A stretch of DNA of 64,000 nt, taken from positions 62,001-126,000 of the forward strand of contig NZ_JAUZQD010000012.1 of assembly GCF_030709675.1 (NCBI RefSeq), in the 5' to 3' direction. Shown here piece after piece: positions 42,687 to 51,711 of this stretch. The translations under genes were made by a program, and so were the position numbers. The stretch's first letter is position 1. Every line of letters starts with the position of its first letter. Source of the stretch: Symbioplanes lichenis (GTDB taxonomy: Bacteria > Actinomycetota > Actinomycetes > Mycobacteriales > Micromonosporaceae). Below the pieces are notes generated by a model. That model ran no database searches, was not told the DNA's origin, and was given only the letters and a program-made list of their open reading frames with translations.

Positions 42687-45065
42687 ATGGCCACCGCATT
42701 CGCCGATCAGTTGCGGGCGCTCCCGGACGAAGCCCTGGGCGCGCTCATCCAGCTGCGCCCTGATCTCGTCGTGCCCGTACCCGCCGATGTCTCCGCCCTC
42801 GCCGTGCGCGCCCAGTCCCGGGGCTCGGTGGCCCGCTGCCTGGATGCGCTGGACGAGTTCACGCTGGCGGTGCTCGACGCCGCCCGGCTCAGCCGCGCCG
42901 AGGAGACCGCGTTCACCTCGGTCGCGGCGATTCTCGCGCTGACGGCCGACGCCGCGCCCGAGCCTGACGTACGGGCGGCGATCGACCGGCTCCGTGCCCG
43001 GTTCCTGCTGCACGGTCCCGAGGAGCAGATGCAGGTCGTCGGCGCGGTCGACGAGGTGACCTCGCCCTATCCGGCGGGCCTCGGGCGCCCCGCGGACTAT
43101 CTCGATCCGCAGGCTGCGGCGCTGTGTGCGGACAAAGCCAAACTCCGCCGTACGGTGCTCGCGGCCCCCGCCGGCGCGCGAGCGGTGCTGGACCGCCTGG
43201 CCGCCGGCCCGCCCGTGGGGGCGCTGAGCGCGGGCGGCCAGGTCGCCGAGCCGGTGCGGTGGCTGATCGACAATCACGTGCTGGTGCCGGTCTCCGAGGT
43301 GGGGCGGGCGCCGCGCGCGGACGGCGAGCTGGTGGAGCTGCCCCGCGAGATCGGGATGCTGCTGCGCCGCGAGGCCGGGCCGCTCGGTGAGTTGCGCGCG
43401 ACGCCGCCGGCGCCCGACGGGCCGATCCGCGATCCGAAGGCCGTCGACTCCGCCGGTGCGGGCCAGGCCATGGAGGCCGTACGCGGCGTCGAGACGCTGC
43501 TGGAGGCCCTTGCCGCCGAGCCGGCCGCCGTGCTCAAGACCGGCGGGCTGGGCGTACGGGATCTCAAGCGCCTGAGCCGCGCCGTGGGCGTGGACGAGCC
43601 GTCGACCGCCCTGCTGCTCGAGGTCGCCCACACGGCCAGCCTGCTCGGAGAGACGGAGATCACAGGGCAGGCCGAGGTCTTCCTTCCGACCGGCGCCTAC
43701 GACCTGTGGCGCGCGCTGAGCATCGCGCAGCGATGGGGGACGCTCGCCAACGCCTGGCTGATCATGACGCGGCAGCCGAGCCTGGTCGGGCAGCGCGACG
43801 AGCGCGACCGTCCGATCAACGCCCTGGCCCCCGACGCCGAGCGTTCCGGCGCGCCGCAGGCCCGCCGCGAGGTGCTCGCCGTGCTGGCCTCACTGCCCCC
43901 GGGCGCCGCGCCCCGGCCCGACGACGTGCTCGCCCTCCTCGCGTGGCAGGCTCCGCGCCGCGCCCGGGGCCGGGAGCAGGCCCATCGCGACGCGCTGACC
44001 GGCGCCGCGCTGCTGGGGCTGACCGGGCTGGGCGCCCTGACCTCGTACGGCCGCCTGCTGCAAGCCGGCCCCGACGACGAGGATCCGCTGGGCATCGACC
44101 ACGTCACGGGCCCGTCCGAGGCCGTGCGGGCGCTCGACGCGCTCGTTCCCGCGCCCGTCGACCACGTGCTCGTGCAGGCCGACCTGTCCGTGGTCGTCCC
44201 GGGCCCGCCCGAGCCGGAGCTGGCGGCCGAGCTGGAAGCCGTCGCCGAGCTCGAGTCGGCCGGCGGCGCGAGCGTGCACCGGGTCACGGCGGCCAGCGTG
44301 CGGCGGGCGCTCGACATCGGCTATGCGGCCGCCGACCTCCACGCCCTCTTCCAGCGCCGGTCCCGCACCCCGATCCCGCAGGCGCTGACCTATCTGATCG
44401 ACGACGCCGCCCGCAAGCACGGTGGCCTGCGCGCCGGGTCGGCCGGCTCCTACCTGCGCAGCGACGACGAGGCGCTGGTGACCGAGGTGATGTCCGACCG
44501 GCGGCTCGGGTCGCTGTCGTTGCGCCGGCTCGCCCCGACGGTGCTGGTCAGCCCGCTGCAACTGGCCCGGCTGCTGGGCGCCCTGCGCGACGCCGGCTAT
44601 GCGCCGGTGGCCGAGGACGCCGCCGGCTCCGCGGTGCTGAGCCGGCCCAAGGTACGCCGGGCTCCCACCCGTACCCCCGTCAATGCGCGCCTCGCCGACC
44701 AGGCCGGGCCCCCCGTGCTGGCCGGCCCGCGCCTGGCCGGGGTGGTCGAGCAGATCCGCCGCGGCGACCTGGCCACGCGCGCGGCCCGGCGCGCCCCGGT
44801 CACCGTGCGGGCGGCCAACGGCCAGAGCGTGCCGGGGCTCACCTCCGTGCAGGCGCACACCCAGGCGATGGCGGTGCTGCAGCAGGCCGTACGCGAGAAG
44901 GCGCGCGTCTGGGTCGGCTATGTCGACTCGCACGGGGCGACGCTGTCCCGGCTGGTGCGGCCGGTGTCGCTGAGCGCGGGTTACCTGCGCGCGGAGGACG
45001 AGCGCACCGAGACGCTGCACACCTTCGCCCTGCACAGGGTCACCGCCGCCGTGCTGGAGGAGTGA
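42687..45065 (+). CDS. Helicase-associated domain protein (helicase_C_3 type)
   Basis: The 792-residue product has an N-terminal helical region DQLRALPDEALGALIQLRPDL and a C-terminal region with RVWVGYVDSHGATLSRLVRPVSLSAGYLRAEDERTETLHTFALHRV, similar to WYL-like ends of helicase_C_3 proteins. I see no ATPase motifs. In actinobacteria it is paired with XPB, as here (228 bp upstream). A TAGCTT hexamer lies eight bases before ATG 42687. Confidence 0.85.
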   Translation: MATAFADQLRALPDEALGALIQLRPDLVVPVPADVSALAVRAQSRGSVARCLDALDEFTLAVLDAARLSRAEETAFTSVAAILALTADAAPEPDVRAAIDRLRARFLLHGPEEQMQVVGAVDEVTSPYPAGLGRPADYLDPQAAALCADKAKLRRTVLAAPAGARAVLDRLAAGPPVGALSAGGQVAEPVRWLIDNHVLVPVSEVGRAPRADGELVELPREIGMLLRREAGPLGELRATPPAPDGPIRDPKAVDSAGAGQAMEAVRGVETLLEALAAEPAAVLKTGGLGVRDLKRLSRAVGVDEPSTALLLEVAHTASLLGETEITGQAEVFLPTGAYDLWRALSIAQRWGTLANAWLIMTRQPSLVGQRDERDRPINALAPDAERSGAPQARREVLAVLASLPPGAAPRPDDVLALLAWQAPRRARGREQAHRDALTGAALLGLTGLGALTSYGRLLQAGPDDEDPLGIDHVTGPSEAVRALDALVPAPVDHVLVQADLSVVVPGPPEPELAAELEAVAELESAGGASVHRVTAASVRRALDIGYAAADLHALFQRRSRTPIPQALTYLIDDAARKHGGLRAGSAGSYLRSDDEALVTEVMSDRRLGSLSLRRLAPTVLVSPLQLARLLGALRDAGYAPVAEDAAGSAVLSRPKVRRAPTRTPVNARLADQAGPPVLAGPRLAGVVEQIRRGDLATRAARRAPVTVRAANGQSVPGLTSVQAHTQAMAVLQQAVREKARVWVGYVDSHGATLSRLVRPVSLSAGYLRAEDERTETLHTFALHRVTAAVLEE

Positions 45066-45293
45066 AAGCGGGGATCGCGCGCCCCCGATGCCCTGCCGCG
45101 CGCGACCCGTCCGCTACCCGCCGGCGTCCACCACCCCGAAGGCGGTTGCCGCCACAAGAACGTCGATGCCACGACGCCTTGCACAAGTAACGCCTGACCC
45201 GGCTGCAGCGTTGCACACCGCTTCAACTTTCTTCGATGCCCCGCGGACCGTGTCAGACTGGAGGGTCACCTCGTCTGTGGAAGGGGCTCCTTG
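45066..45293. other. Intergenic region upstream of the XPB helicase
   Basis: No gene seen. It probably holds the XPB promoter; GTGTCAGACT near 45248 resembles part of the RecA-independent damage promoter but the -10 half is lacking, so I do not claim it. Confidence 0.3.
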
Positions 45294-46955
45294 GTGAGCG
45301 CTGGACCTCTGATCGTGCAGTCCGACAAGACCCTGCTGCTCGAAGTCGACCATCCGGACGCCCAGGCGTGCCGCATGGCCATCGCCCCGTTCGCCGAGCT
45401 CGAGCGCTCTCCCGAGCACGTCCACACCTATCGGCTGACCCCGCTCGGGCTGTGGAACGCCCGCGCCGCCGGGCACGATGCCGAGGGTGTCGTCGACGCG
45501 CTGATCAAATACTCGCGCTATCCGGTGCCGCACGCGCTGCTGGTCGACGTGGCCGAGACCATGGACCGCTACGGCCGGCTGCAGCTGACCAACGACCCGA
45601 CCCACGGGCTGGTCCTGCACGGCCTCGACAAGATCGTGCTGATCGAGGTGGCCAAGAGCAAGAAGCTCGCGGGCATGCTGGGCGCGCGCGTCGACGACGA
45701 GACGATCGTGGTGCACCCCTCCGAGCGGGGGCGGCTCAAGCAGGCGCTGCTCAAGCTCGGCTGGCCCGCCGAGGACCTCGCCGGTTACGTCGACGGGGAG
45801 GCCCACGCGATCGCGCTGGCCGAGGACGGGTGGACGCTCCGGTCGTACCAGCAAGAGGCCGTCGATGGTTTCTGGGCCGGCGGCTCGGGCGTGGTCGTGC
45901 TCCCGTGCGGCGCGGGCAAGACGCTCGTGGGCGCGGCGGCGATGGCGACGGCGCAGGCCACGACGTTGATCCTGGTCACCAACACGGTCGCCGGGCGGCA
46001 GTGGAAGCGCGAGCTCATCGCCCGCACGTCGCTGACCGAGGAGGAGATCGGCGAGTACTCGGGCGAGCGCAAGGAGATCCGCCCGGTGACCATCGCCACC
46101 TATCAGGTGCTCACCTCGCGCCGCGGCGGCGCCTTCACGCACCTCGACCTCTTCGGGGCGCGCGACTGGGGGCTGGTCATCTACGACGAGGTGCACCTGC
46201 TGCCCGCGCCGATCTTCCGCTTCACCGCGGACCTGCAGGCCCGGCGGCGGCTCGGTCTGACTGCCACCTTGGTACGCGAGGACGGGCGCGAAGGCGACGT
46301 CTTCTCCCTCATCGGGCCGAAGCGCTACGACGCGCCCTGGAAGGACATCGAGGCGCAGGGCTGGATCGCCCCGGCGGAGTGCACCGAGGTGCGGGTCACC
46401 TTGACCGACGCCGAGCGCATGGCTTACGCGGTGACGGAGGCGGAGGAGCGCTACCGGGTCGCGGCCACCGCGCGGACCAAATTGCCTGTGGTCCGTGCCT
46501 TGATCGAGCGGCACTCCGACGAGCAGACGCTGGTCATCGGCGGCTACATCGAGCAGTTGCACGAGCTCGGCGAGTACCTCGACGCCCCGATCGTCCAGGG
46601 CTCGACCACCAACAAGGAGCGCGAGCGGCTCTTCGACGAGTTCCGCTCGGGCCGGCTGCGCACGCTGGTGATCTCGAAGGTCGGCAACTTCAGCATCGAC
46701 CTGCCCGAGGCGGCGGTCGCGATCCAGGTGTCCGGCACCTTCGGGTCGCGGCAGGAGGAGGCGCAGCGGCTCGGCCGGGTTCTGCGGCCCAAGGCGGACG
46801 GGCGGCAGGCGCACTTCTACACGGTCGTCTCCCGCGACACGATCGACACCGAGTACGCGGCCCACCGGCAGCGCTTCCTGGCCGAGCAGGGCTACGCCTA
46901 CACGATCGTCGACGCGGACGACATCCTCGGCCCGGCGCTGCCCCAGATCGACTGA
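45294..46955 (+). CDS. DNA repair helicase XPB (actinobacterial)
   Basis: The 553-residue superfamily-2 helicase has Walker A CGAGKT (about residue 208), Walker B-type DEVH (about 297), LGLTATLVREDGREGDVF, VIGGYIEQLHELGEYL, ISKVGNFSIDLPEA and QEEAQRLGRVLRPK (motif VI). The N-terminal 150 residues are the damage-recognition-like domain of XPB. GTG 45294 follows AAGGGG. It works in unwinding DNA; a repair role is inferred from the family. Confidence 0.92.
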   Translation: MSAGPLIVQSDKTLLLEVDHPDAQACRMAIAPFAELERSPEHVHTYRLTPLGLWNARAAGHDAEGVVDALIKYSRYPVPHALLVDVAETMDRYGRLQLTNDPTHGLVLHGLDKIVLIEVAKSKKLAGMLGARVDDETIVVHPSERGRLKQALLKLGWPAEDLAGYVDGEAHAIALAEDGWTLRSYQQEAVDGFWAGGSGVVVLPCGAGKTLVGAAAMATAQATTLILVTNTVAGRQWKRELIARTSLTEEEIGEYSGERKEIRPVTIATYQVLTSRRGGAFTHLDLFGARDWGLVIYDEVHLLPAPIFRFTADLQARRRLGLTATLVREDGREGDVFSLIGPKRYDAPWKDIEAQGWIAPAECTEVRVTLTDAERMAYAVTEAEERYRVAATARTKLPVVRALIERHSDEQTLVIGGYIEQLHELGEYLDAPIVQGSTTNKERERLFDEFRSGRLRTLVISKVGNFSIDLPEAAVAIQVSGTFGSRQEEAQRLGRVLRPKADGRQAHFYTVVSRDTIDTEYAAHRQRFLAEQGYAYTIVDADDILGPALPQID

Positions 46956-46962
46956 CCGCGGT

Positions 46963-46982
46963 CCGGGCCAGGTCCGGCCCGG
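46963..46982. terminator. Short GC hairpin between convergent genes
   Basis: CCGGGCC (46963-46969) pairs with GGCCCGG (46976-46982) across a six-base loop, eight bases after the helicase stop. No T-run follows; a weak candidate. Confidence 0.4.
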
Positions 46983-47006
46983 CCCGGGCTCACCCGGCGG
47001 TCGTCG

Positions 47007-47858
47007 TCAGTCGGTGATCGTCGGGTCGGGCGCGACAGTGGGGTCGACGAGCGTCGCGTCGGGCGTGGCGGTCTCGCCGTCGACGGGCTCGGTGGGCTCG
47101 ATCGGCTGCAGCTCGGGATCGGCCGGCGCGAGAGGATCGCCGGGCGCGAGAGGATCGGTGGGCGCGAGAGGATCGGTGGGCTCGACGGGCACCACCGTGG
47201 TCGACGCCGGCTCGGCCGAGCTGGTGTGCAGCAGCATCGTGCCCGCGCAGCCGAGCACGACGACGACCACGAAGAACGCCGCGCCGATCGCCGCCACCAC
47301 GCCCCACGACATCCCCGCCGGGCCGGGCTTCCTCGGCGGCGGCATCGGCGGCGGCGGCGCGGGTGGCAGCCCGAACGGGACCCCGGCAGCGCCGAATGCG
47401 CCGAGCGGCCGCGCCGAGCCCCGCGCTCTCGGTTTGCCGCCCGCGTAGGCCCGCCCGCTGCACGCGGAAGGCTGCTCGACCGGAGGCTTCCACGCCTCGG
47501 GCTTCGGGTCGAGCACGGCCGGCGCCGGCGTGACGACCACCGCCCGCCCGGACCAGCGCGCCGGAGAGGCCGCCGTCAGCTCGGTGGCCGCCGTCAGCAC
47601 CGCCGCGGCGAACGCCCGCCCCTCGGTCTGCCCGAGCCCCGCCTCCTCGTAGGCCGCCGCCGCGATCGCCCGGGGCTCGCCGAGCCGCTCGAGGATCTCC
47701 AGCAGCCCGGTCTCGTCCAGGCCGGGCCGGTCGTCGCGCTCGGACGCGATGTGGGCCTCGAGATCGCGCAGCAACTCGCGGCGCTGCACCACGGGCAGGT
47801 CGGGCAGCAGCTGCTCGAGCTCGCGCAGCCACGTGGCGACCAGGTCATCAAGGCTCAT
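47007..47858 (-). CDS. HAAS-domain membrane protein with repetitive extracellular tail
   Basis: The 283-residue product has an N-terminal HAAS signal-type domain (LVATWLRELEQLLPDLPVVQRRELLRDLEAHI), a Pro-rich linker, one membrane helix (about residues 186-208) and an acidic Pro/Asp tail. Three 18-bp repeats at 47125-47178 encode DPLAPx units. HAAS proteins work with an adjoining PadR repressor, whose stop overlaps this ATG by four bases. The repeats make the tail length likely to vary between strains. Confidence 0.82.
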   Translation of the reverse strand: MSLDDLVATWLRELEQLLPDLPVVQRRELLRDLEAHIASERDDRPGLDETGLLEILERLGEPRAIAAAAYEEAGLGQTEGRAFAAAVLTAATELTAASPARWSGRAVVVTPAPAVLDPKPEAWKPPVEQPSACSGRAYAGGKPRARGSARPLGAFGAAGVPFGLPPAPPPPMPPPRKPGPAGMSWGVVAAIGAAFFVVVVVLGCAGTMLLHTSSAEPASTTVVPVEPTDPLAPTDPLAPGDPLAPADPELQPIEPTEPVDGETATPDATLVDPTVAPDPTITD

Positions 47859-48196
47859 CGCGCACCGGTCCCTACGAGTCGGTCGACGGTCTGGCGGAAC
47901 GAGACCCACTCCGCCCGGAAGTGCTCCAGCGCCGCCCGGCCGGTGTCGGTCAGGCTGTAGTAGCGGCGTGGCGGGCCGGACGGGGACTCGCTCCATTTGC
48001 TGTCCAGCCAACCTGCCCGGCGCAACCGGGACAGAAGCGGATAGATCGTGCCCTCCGAGGCCGCCAGGGTGGCCTCGTCACCGAGCGAGCGGACGATCTC
48101 GGTCGCATAGCGGTCCTCGTGCTCGACCATTGCCAGCACGCAGAACTCGAGAGTGCCGCGCCGGAGACCGGTCGACAGCTGCGCCACGTCCGCCAT
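47855..48196 (-). CDS. PadR-family transcriptional regulator
   Basis: The 113-residue product has LRRGTLEFCVLAMVEHEDRYATEIVRSL and SEGTIYPLLSRLRRAGWLDSKWSES, then PRRYYSLTDTGRAAL, the full PadR winged helix with its dimerisation helix. A TACCGT hexamer sits seven bases upstream of ATG 48196 and overlaps a perfect palindrome, indicating autorepression. Confidence 0.92.
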   Translation of the reverse strand: MADVAQLSTGLRRGTLEFCVLAMVEHEDRYATEIVRSLGDEATLAASEGTIYPLLSRLRRAGWLDSKWSESPSGPPRRYYSLTDTGRAALEHFRAEWVSFRQTVDRLVGTGAR

Positions 48197-48207
48197 GCGC
48201 CACACGG

Positions 48208-48226
48208 TACCTTGCGGCGCAAGGTA
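48208..48226. promoter_or_regulatory. PadR operator: perfect 19-bp palindrome over the -10 hexamer
   Basis: TACCTTGCG-G-CGCAAGGTA. The leftward hexamer TACCGT (complement of 48204-48209) overlaps its left edge, so the repressor would block its own promoter. Confidence 0.78.
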
Positions 48227-48229
48227 GCG

Positions 48230-49141
48230 CTACGGCACGCGAGGCCCGGGGGTCAAGAGCCCCTGCAACAAGTCGCCATGCTCCTCGGCCCGCGAAAGCA
48301 CCTCAGCCGACGTGAACTGCCGCGCTGAAAGCTCACCCAGCGCCATCGCCGCCACCTCGTCCCAGGTCAGCGGGGCCGACGCGGACGGCGAATCCTGCGC
48401 CCGCAGCGAATAGGGCGCCACCGTGGTCTTCGCCGCGGCGTTCTGACTCCAGTCGATGAAGATCTTCCCCGGGCGCACGGCCTTCGCCATCTTCGCCGTG
48501 ATCGAGCCGGGCACCCGCTTCGACAGCTCCTCGGCGACCCGTTTGGCATAGCCCGAGACGACCTCCGAGTCCTGCTCCCCCGAGATCGGCACGCACAGCT
48601 GCATGCCTTTCTTTCCCGAGGTCTTCGGGTACGCGTCCAGGCCGTCCTCCGCCAGCCGATCGCGCACGAGTACGGCCACCGCGGCGCACTCCTTGAGCCC
48701 AGCCGGCGCCCCGGGATCGAGGTCGACGACGAGCAGATCGGGATGCTTGCCGACCCGCCACTGGGGAGTGTGCAGCTCGAGTGACGCGAGATTGGCGATC
48801 CAGACCAGCGTGGCGAGGTCGTCCGCCACCACGAAGTCGAGCGTCTCGCGGGCCTTGGTCGAGCCGGGCACCGGCAGGGTCTCGCGGCGCACCCACGACG
48901 GGGTGCCGGCCGGGGCGTTCTTCTCGAAGAAGCTGGCGCCGCCCACGCCGTTCGGGAAGCGGATCCGGGTCAGCGCGCGGTCCTTGAGGTGCGGCAGGAG
49001 CAGCGGCGCGATCCGCGTGTAGTAGTCGATGACCTCGCCCTTGGTGAACCCCGCCGCCGGATAGAGCACCTTGTCGAGGTTGGAGAGCTCCAGGTCGCGC
49101 CCCTCGATGTGGACGGGGAACCGGACACGCTCAGGAGCCAT
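48230..49141 (-). CDS. LigD-type non-homologous end-joining polymerase (Prim-Pol)
   Basis: The 303-residue product has ELSNLDKVLYPAAGFTKGEVIDYY, LHTPQWRVGKHPDLLVVDLDPG with the catalytic DxD, SGKKGMQLCVPI, and IFIDWSQNAAAKTTVAPYSLRA. It fills gaps with ribonucleotides during end joining. It overlaps the ligase gene by 11 bases. Its ATG at 49141 precedes the usual N-terminus. Confidence 0.92.
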   Translation of the reverse strand: MAPERVRFPVHIEGRDLELSNLDKVLYPAAGFTKGEVIDYYTRIAPLLLPHLKDRALTRIRFPNGVGGASFFEKNAPAGTPSWVRRETLPVPGSTKARETLDFVVADDLATLVWIANLASLELHTPQWRVGKHPDLLVVDLDPGAPAGLKECAAVAVLVRDRLAEDGLDAYPKTSGKKGMQLCVPISGEQDSEVVSGYAKRVAEELSKRVPGSITAKMAKAVRPGKIFIDWSQNAAAKTTVAPYSLRAQDSPSASAPLTWDEVAAMALGELSARQFTSAEVLSRAEEHGDLLQGLLTPGPRVP

Positions 49142-50084
49142 CGTCGTCTTCCTCCACACACTCCGCGGGCGTCTTGTCCGGGCGCAGGCGCAGGAACCGG
49201 GGGAACCGCAGGCGCCCGTCCGGGGTCCGGTTGCCGTAGCGCACCTCGACCACCAGCTCAGGATTCACCCAGTGCGCGCCGCGCGCATCCTCACGCGGCA
49301 CGGCACCGGCGGCGAAGGGTGACTCGCGGTTGGCCAGGGGCTGCAACGCGGCGAGCAACTCGCGCTCGGCCGCCGTACCGATGCCTCCGCCGACCCGCCC
49401 CCGGAAGCGCAAGCGGCCGTCCGGGCCCGGCAGACCCACCAGCAGGCCGCCCAGCCGCCGGGCGCCCGCGCGCCAGCCGCCGATCACATAATCCCCGGTA
49501 CGGTCGAACTTGACCTTGATCCACTCCGGCGACCGCGTCCCGGGGAGATACAGCGAGTCGAGCCGCTTGGCGACCACTCCCTCGAGACTGTTCTCGCGGG
49601 CAGCGGACGCGGTCGCGGAACCGTCCGGGAACGCGGGCGGCACCATCCACCGCCCCGAGCCGAGGTCCAGGTCTTCGAGGCGGGCCCGGCGCTCGGCGTA
49701 CGGCAGGTCGAGCAGTCCCTCGTCGCCGTCGCTGAGCAGGTCGAAGATCATGTAGGTGGCCGGCACCGTGGTCGCGAGCCGCGCGGCCTTGCTCGAGTCG
49801 CGGACGTGCATCCGCTCCGCCAGCGCCGTGAACGACGGGCGACCGGCGGCGTCGAGCACCACCATCTCGCCGTCGAGCACCGTGCCGGCCGGCAGCCGCA
49901 GCCCGGCGATCTCCGGGTAGGCGATCGTCACGGCCGCCCCGGAGCGAGCCCAGAGGCGCGGGGCCGAGCCGGTGCAGGAGGCGAGCACGCGTACGCCGTC
50001 CCATTTGAACTCGTAGCTCCACCCCGCGCCCAGCGGGAGCTGCCCCGCGGTCGCGAGCATCGGAGACAAGGGAGGGCCCGGCAC
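49131..50084 (-). CDS. LigD-type ATP-dependent DNA ligase
   Basis: The 317-residue product has the motifs of an ATP-dependent ligase: I EFKWDGVR (adenylated Lys27), III VLDGEMVVLD, IV LEGVVAKR, V WIKVKFD, and an OB-fold C-terminus. It seals breaks with Ku. GTG 50084 was chosen because TATGGT lies six bases upstream; a GTG at 50135 after GGGGGA is an alternative adding 17 residues. It diverges from ku over 174 bp. Confidence 0.9.
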   Translation of the reverse strand: MPGPPLSPMLATAGQLPLGAGWSYEFKWDGVRVLASCTGSAPRLWARSGAAVTIAYPEIAGLRLPAGTVLDGEMVVLDAAGRPSFTALAERMHVRDSSKAARLATTVPATYMIFDLLSDGDEGLLDLPYAERRARLEDLDLGSGRWMVPPAFPDGSATASAARENSLEGVVAKRLDSLYLPGTRSPEWIKVKFDRTGDYVIGGWRAGARRLGGLLVGLPGPDGRLRFRGRVGGGIGTAAERELLAALQPLANRESPFAAGAVPREDARGAHWVNPELVVEVRYGNRTPDGRLRFPRFLRLRPDKTPAECVEEDDDGS

Positions 50085-50258
50085 GGGATCACCATAGGCA
50101 GTCAATCCCACGGGAGAGCGAAAACCGTCATTCACTCCCCCGGAGGGGACAATTCGCCATTGATCACGTCCGAAGGGCAGGCGCCGGAAACCTTACGCAA
50201 CGGTCCCGCTGCTGCCATCCTGGTTCGAGGCGCAGCTCAGCGGGGTAGGAGGCGGATC

Positions 50259-51185
50259 ATGCGGGCGATCTGGAAGGGCGCGGTCTCGTTCGGCCTGGTG
50301 TCGATCGCCGTGAAGCTCTATTCGGCCACCGAGGAAAAGGACATCCGCTTCCACCAGGTGCACCGCACCGACGGCGGCCGGATCAAATATCAGCGCACCT
50401 GCTCGATCGACGGCGAGGTCGTGTCGTACGACGACATCGCCAAGGGCTACGACATCGGCGGCGGCGAAATGGTCATCCTCACCGACGAGGACTTCGCCGA
50501 ACTGCCGCTCACCACGTCGCGCGCGATCGACGTGCTGCAGTTCGTGCCGGCGGAGCAGATCGACCCGCTGCTGTTCGCGAAGGCCTACTACCTCGAGCCG
50601 GAGGGCCAGGCCGCCAAGCCGTACGTCCTCCTGCGCGACGCCCTCACCGACTCCGACCGGGTCGCCCTCGTCAAGATCGCGCTGCGCCAGCGGGAACAGC
50701 TCGCGACGCTCCGGGTCCACGACGACGTGCTGGTGCTCAACACGATGCTGTGGCCGGACGAGGTGCGTACGCCGGACTTCGGTTTTCTCGACGACGACAT
50801 CGAGACCCGCCCCGCCGAGCTCGCGATGGCCGCCTCGCTGATCGACTCGATGGCCGGCAGCTTCAAGCCCGACGAGTTCACCGACAACTACCGGGCCGCG
50901 CTGCAGGAGGTCATCGACGCCAAGGTCGAGGGCCGGGAGGTCGTCGCCCCGGAGGAGACCGAGGAGGAGCCGGCCACCGCGGTGGACCTGATGGCGGCGC
51001 TCAAGGCTTCCGTCGAGCGAGCCAAGGCCGCTCGCGGCGAGTCCGCGGCCCCCGCCAAGAAGACTTCCGCCACCAAAGCACCGGCCAAGAAGGCACCGGC
51101 CAAGAAAGCCGCCGCGAAGAAGACAACCAGCTCGGCTGCGAAGAAGACCACTCCGGCGAAGAAGGCGGCGCGCAAGTCGGCGTGA
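50259..51185 (+). CDS. ku: Ku protein, end-joining DNA-end binder
   Basis: The 308-residue product starts MRAIWKGAVSFGLVSIAVKLYSATEEKDIRFHQVH, the canonical bacterial Ku N-terminus. The ring domain ends near residue 255. A Lys/Ala-rich tail of about 50 residues with AKK repeats follows, like mycobacterial Ku, and helps DNA binding. ATG 50259 lies six bases after AGGAGG. NUDIX follows 13 bases later. Confidence 0.95.
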   Translation: MRAIWKGAVSFGLVSIAVKLYSATEEKDIRFHQVHRTDGGRIKYQRTCSIDGEVVSYDDIAKGYDIGGGEMVILTDEDFAELPLTTSRAIDVLQFVPAEQIDPLLFAKAYYLEPEGQAAKPYVLLRDALTDSDRVALVKIALRQREQLATLRVHDDVLVLNTMLWPDEVRTPDFGFLDDDIETRPAELAMAASLIDSMAGSFKPDEFTDNYRAALQEVIDAKVEGREVVAPEETEEEPATAVDLMAALKASVERAKAARGESAAPAKKTSATKAPAKKAPAKKAAAKKTTSSAAKKTTPAKKAARKSA

Positions 51186-51198
51186 TTGACTTTGTCCC

Positions 51199-51687
51199 GT
51201 GGCATTGACGTGGGCAGAGTCTTACCTGGGCAAGGTCCGGACGAGCGTGGGCGACAAGGACACGCTGCTGTTCGTCGGCGCGCGGGGCGTGATCCTCGAC
51301 GACCGGAACCGCCTGTTGCTGATCCAGCGCTCCGACAACCACCGCTGGGCGATGCCGGCGGGGGCCATGGAGCTGGGCGAGAGCATGGAGGAGTGCGCGG
51401 TCCGCGAGGTGTGGGAGGAGACGGGCCTGCGAGCCACGTCACTGACCCCGTTCTCGTTCCACAGCGCTGTGACGTACACCAATCAGTTCGGGCACACGTA
51501 CCAGCAGATCCTGATGTCCTTCCGCATCCACACCTGGGAGGGTGAGCTGCAGCGGGTCACCGACGAGTCGGTGGACGCGGGCTTCTTCCCCCTGGACGCG
51601 CTGCCCGACGGCCGGTCCCCGATCATCGAGGAAACCCTCGCCGACCTCGCCTCATTTGAGTCCACCGGCCGGCTCGTGCTCAAGTAA
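51199..51687 (+). CDS. NUDIX hydrolase
   Basis: The 162-residue product has a complete Nudix box, GAMELGESMEECAVREVWEETGLRA. The cleaved substrate is unknown; the N-terminal WAESYLGKVRTSVGDKDTLLFVGARGVILDD is typical of small NTP/ADP-sugar cleaners. It starts at a GTG 13 bases after the ku stop and is probably co-transcribed. Confidence 0.9.
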   Translation: MALTWAESYLGKVRTSVGDKDTLLFVGARGVILDDRNRLLLIQRSDNHRWAMPAGAMELGESMEECAVREVWEETGLRATSLTPFSFHSAVTYTNQFGHTYQQILMSFRIHTWEGELQRVTDESVDAGFFPLDALPDGRSPIIEETLADLASFESTGRLVLK

Positions 51688-51711
51688 ATTCGGGGGCGCG
51701 CCGACGGCTGT

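Noticed and set aside
45240..45293. RecA-independent DNA-damage promoter ahead of XPB
   Set aside because: GTGTCAG resembles the upstream half, but there is no matching -10 at the required distance.
47125..47178. Possible CRISPR or noncoding repeat
   Set aside because: The 18-bp units are in frame inside the HAAS gene and encode DPLAPx.
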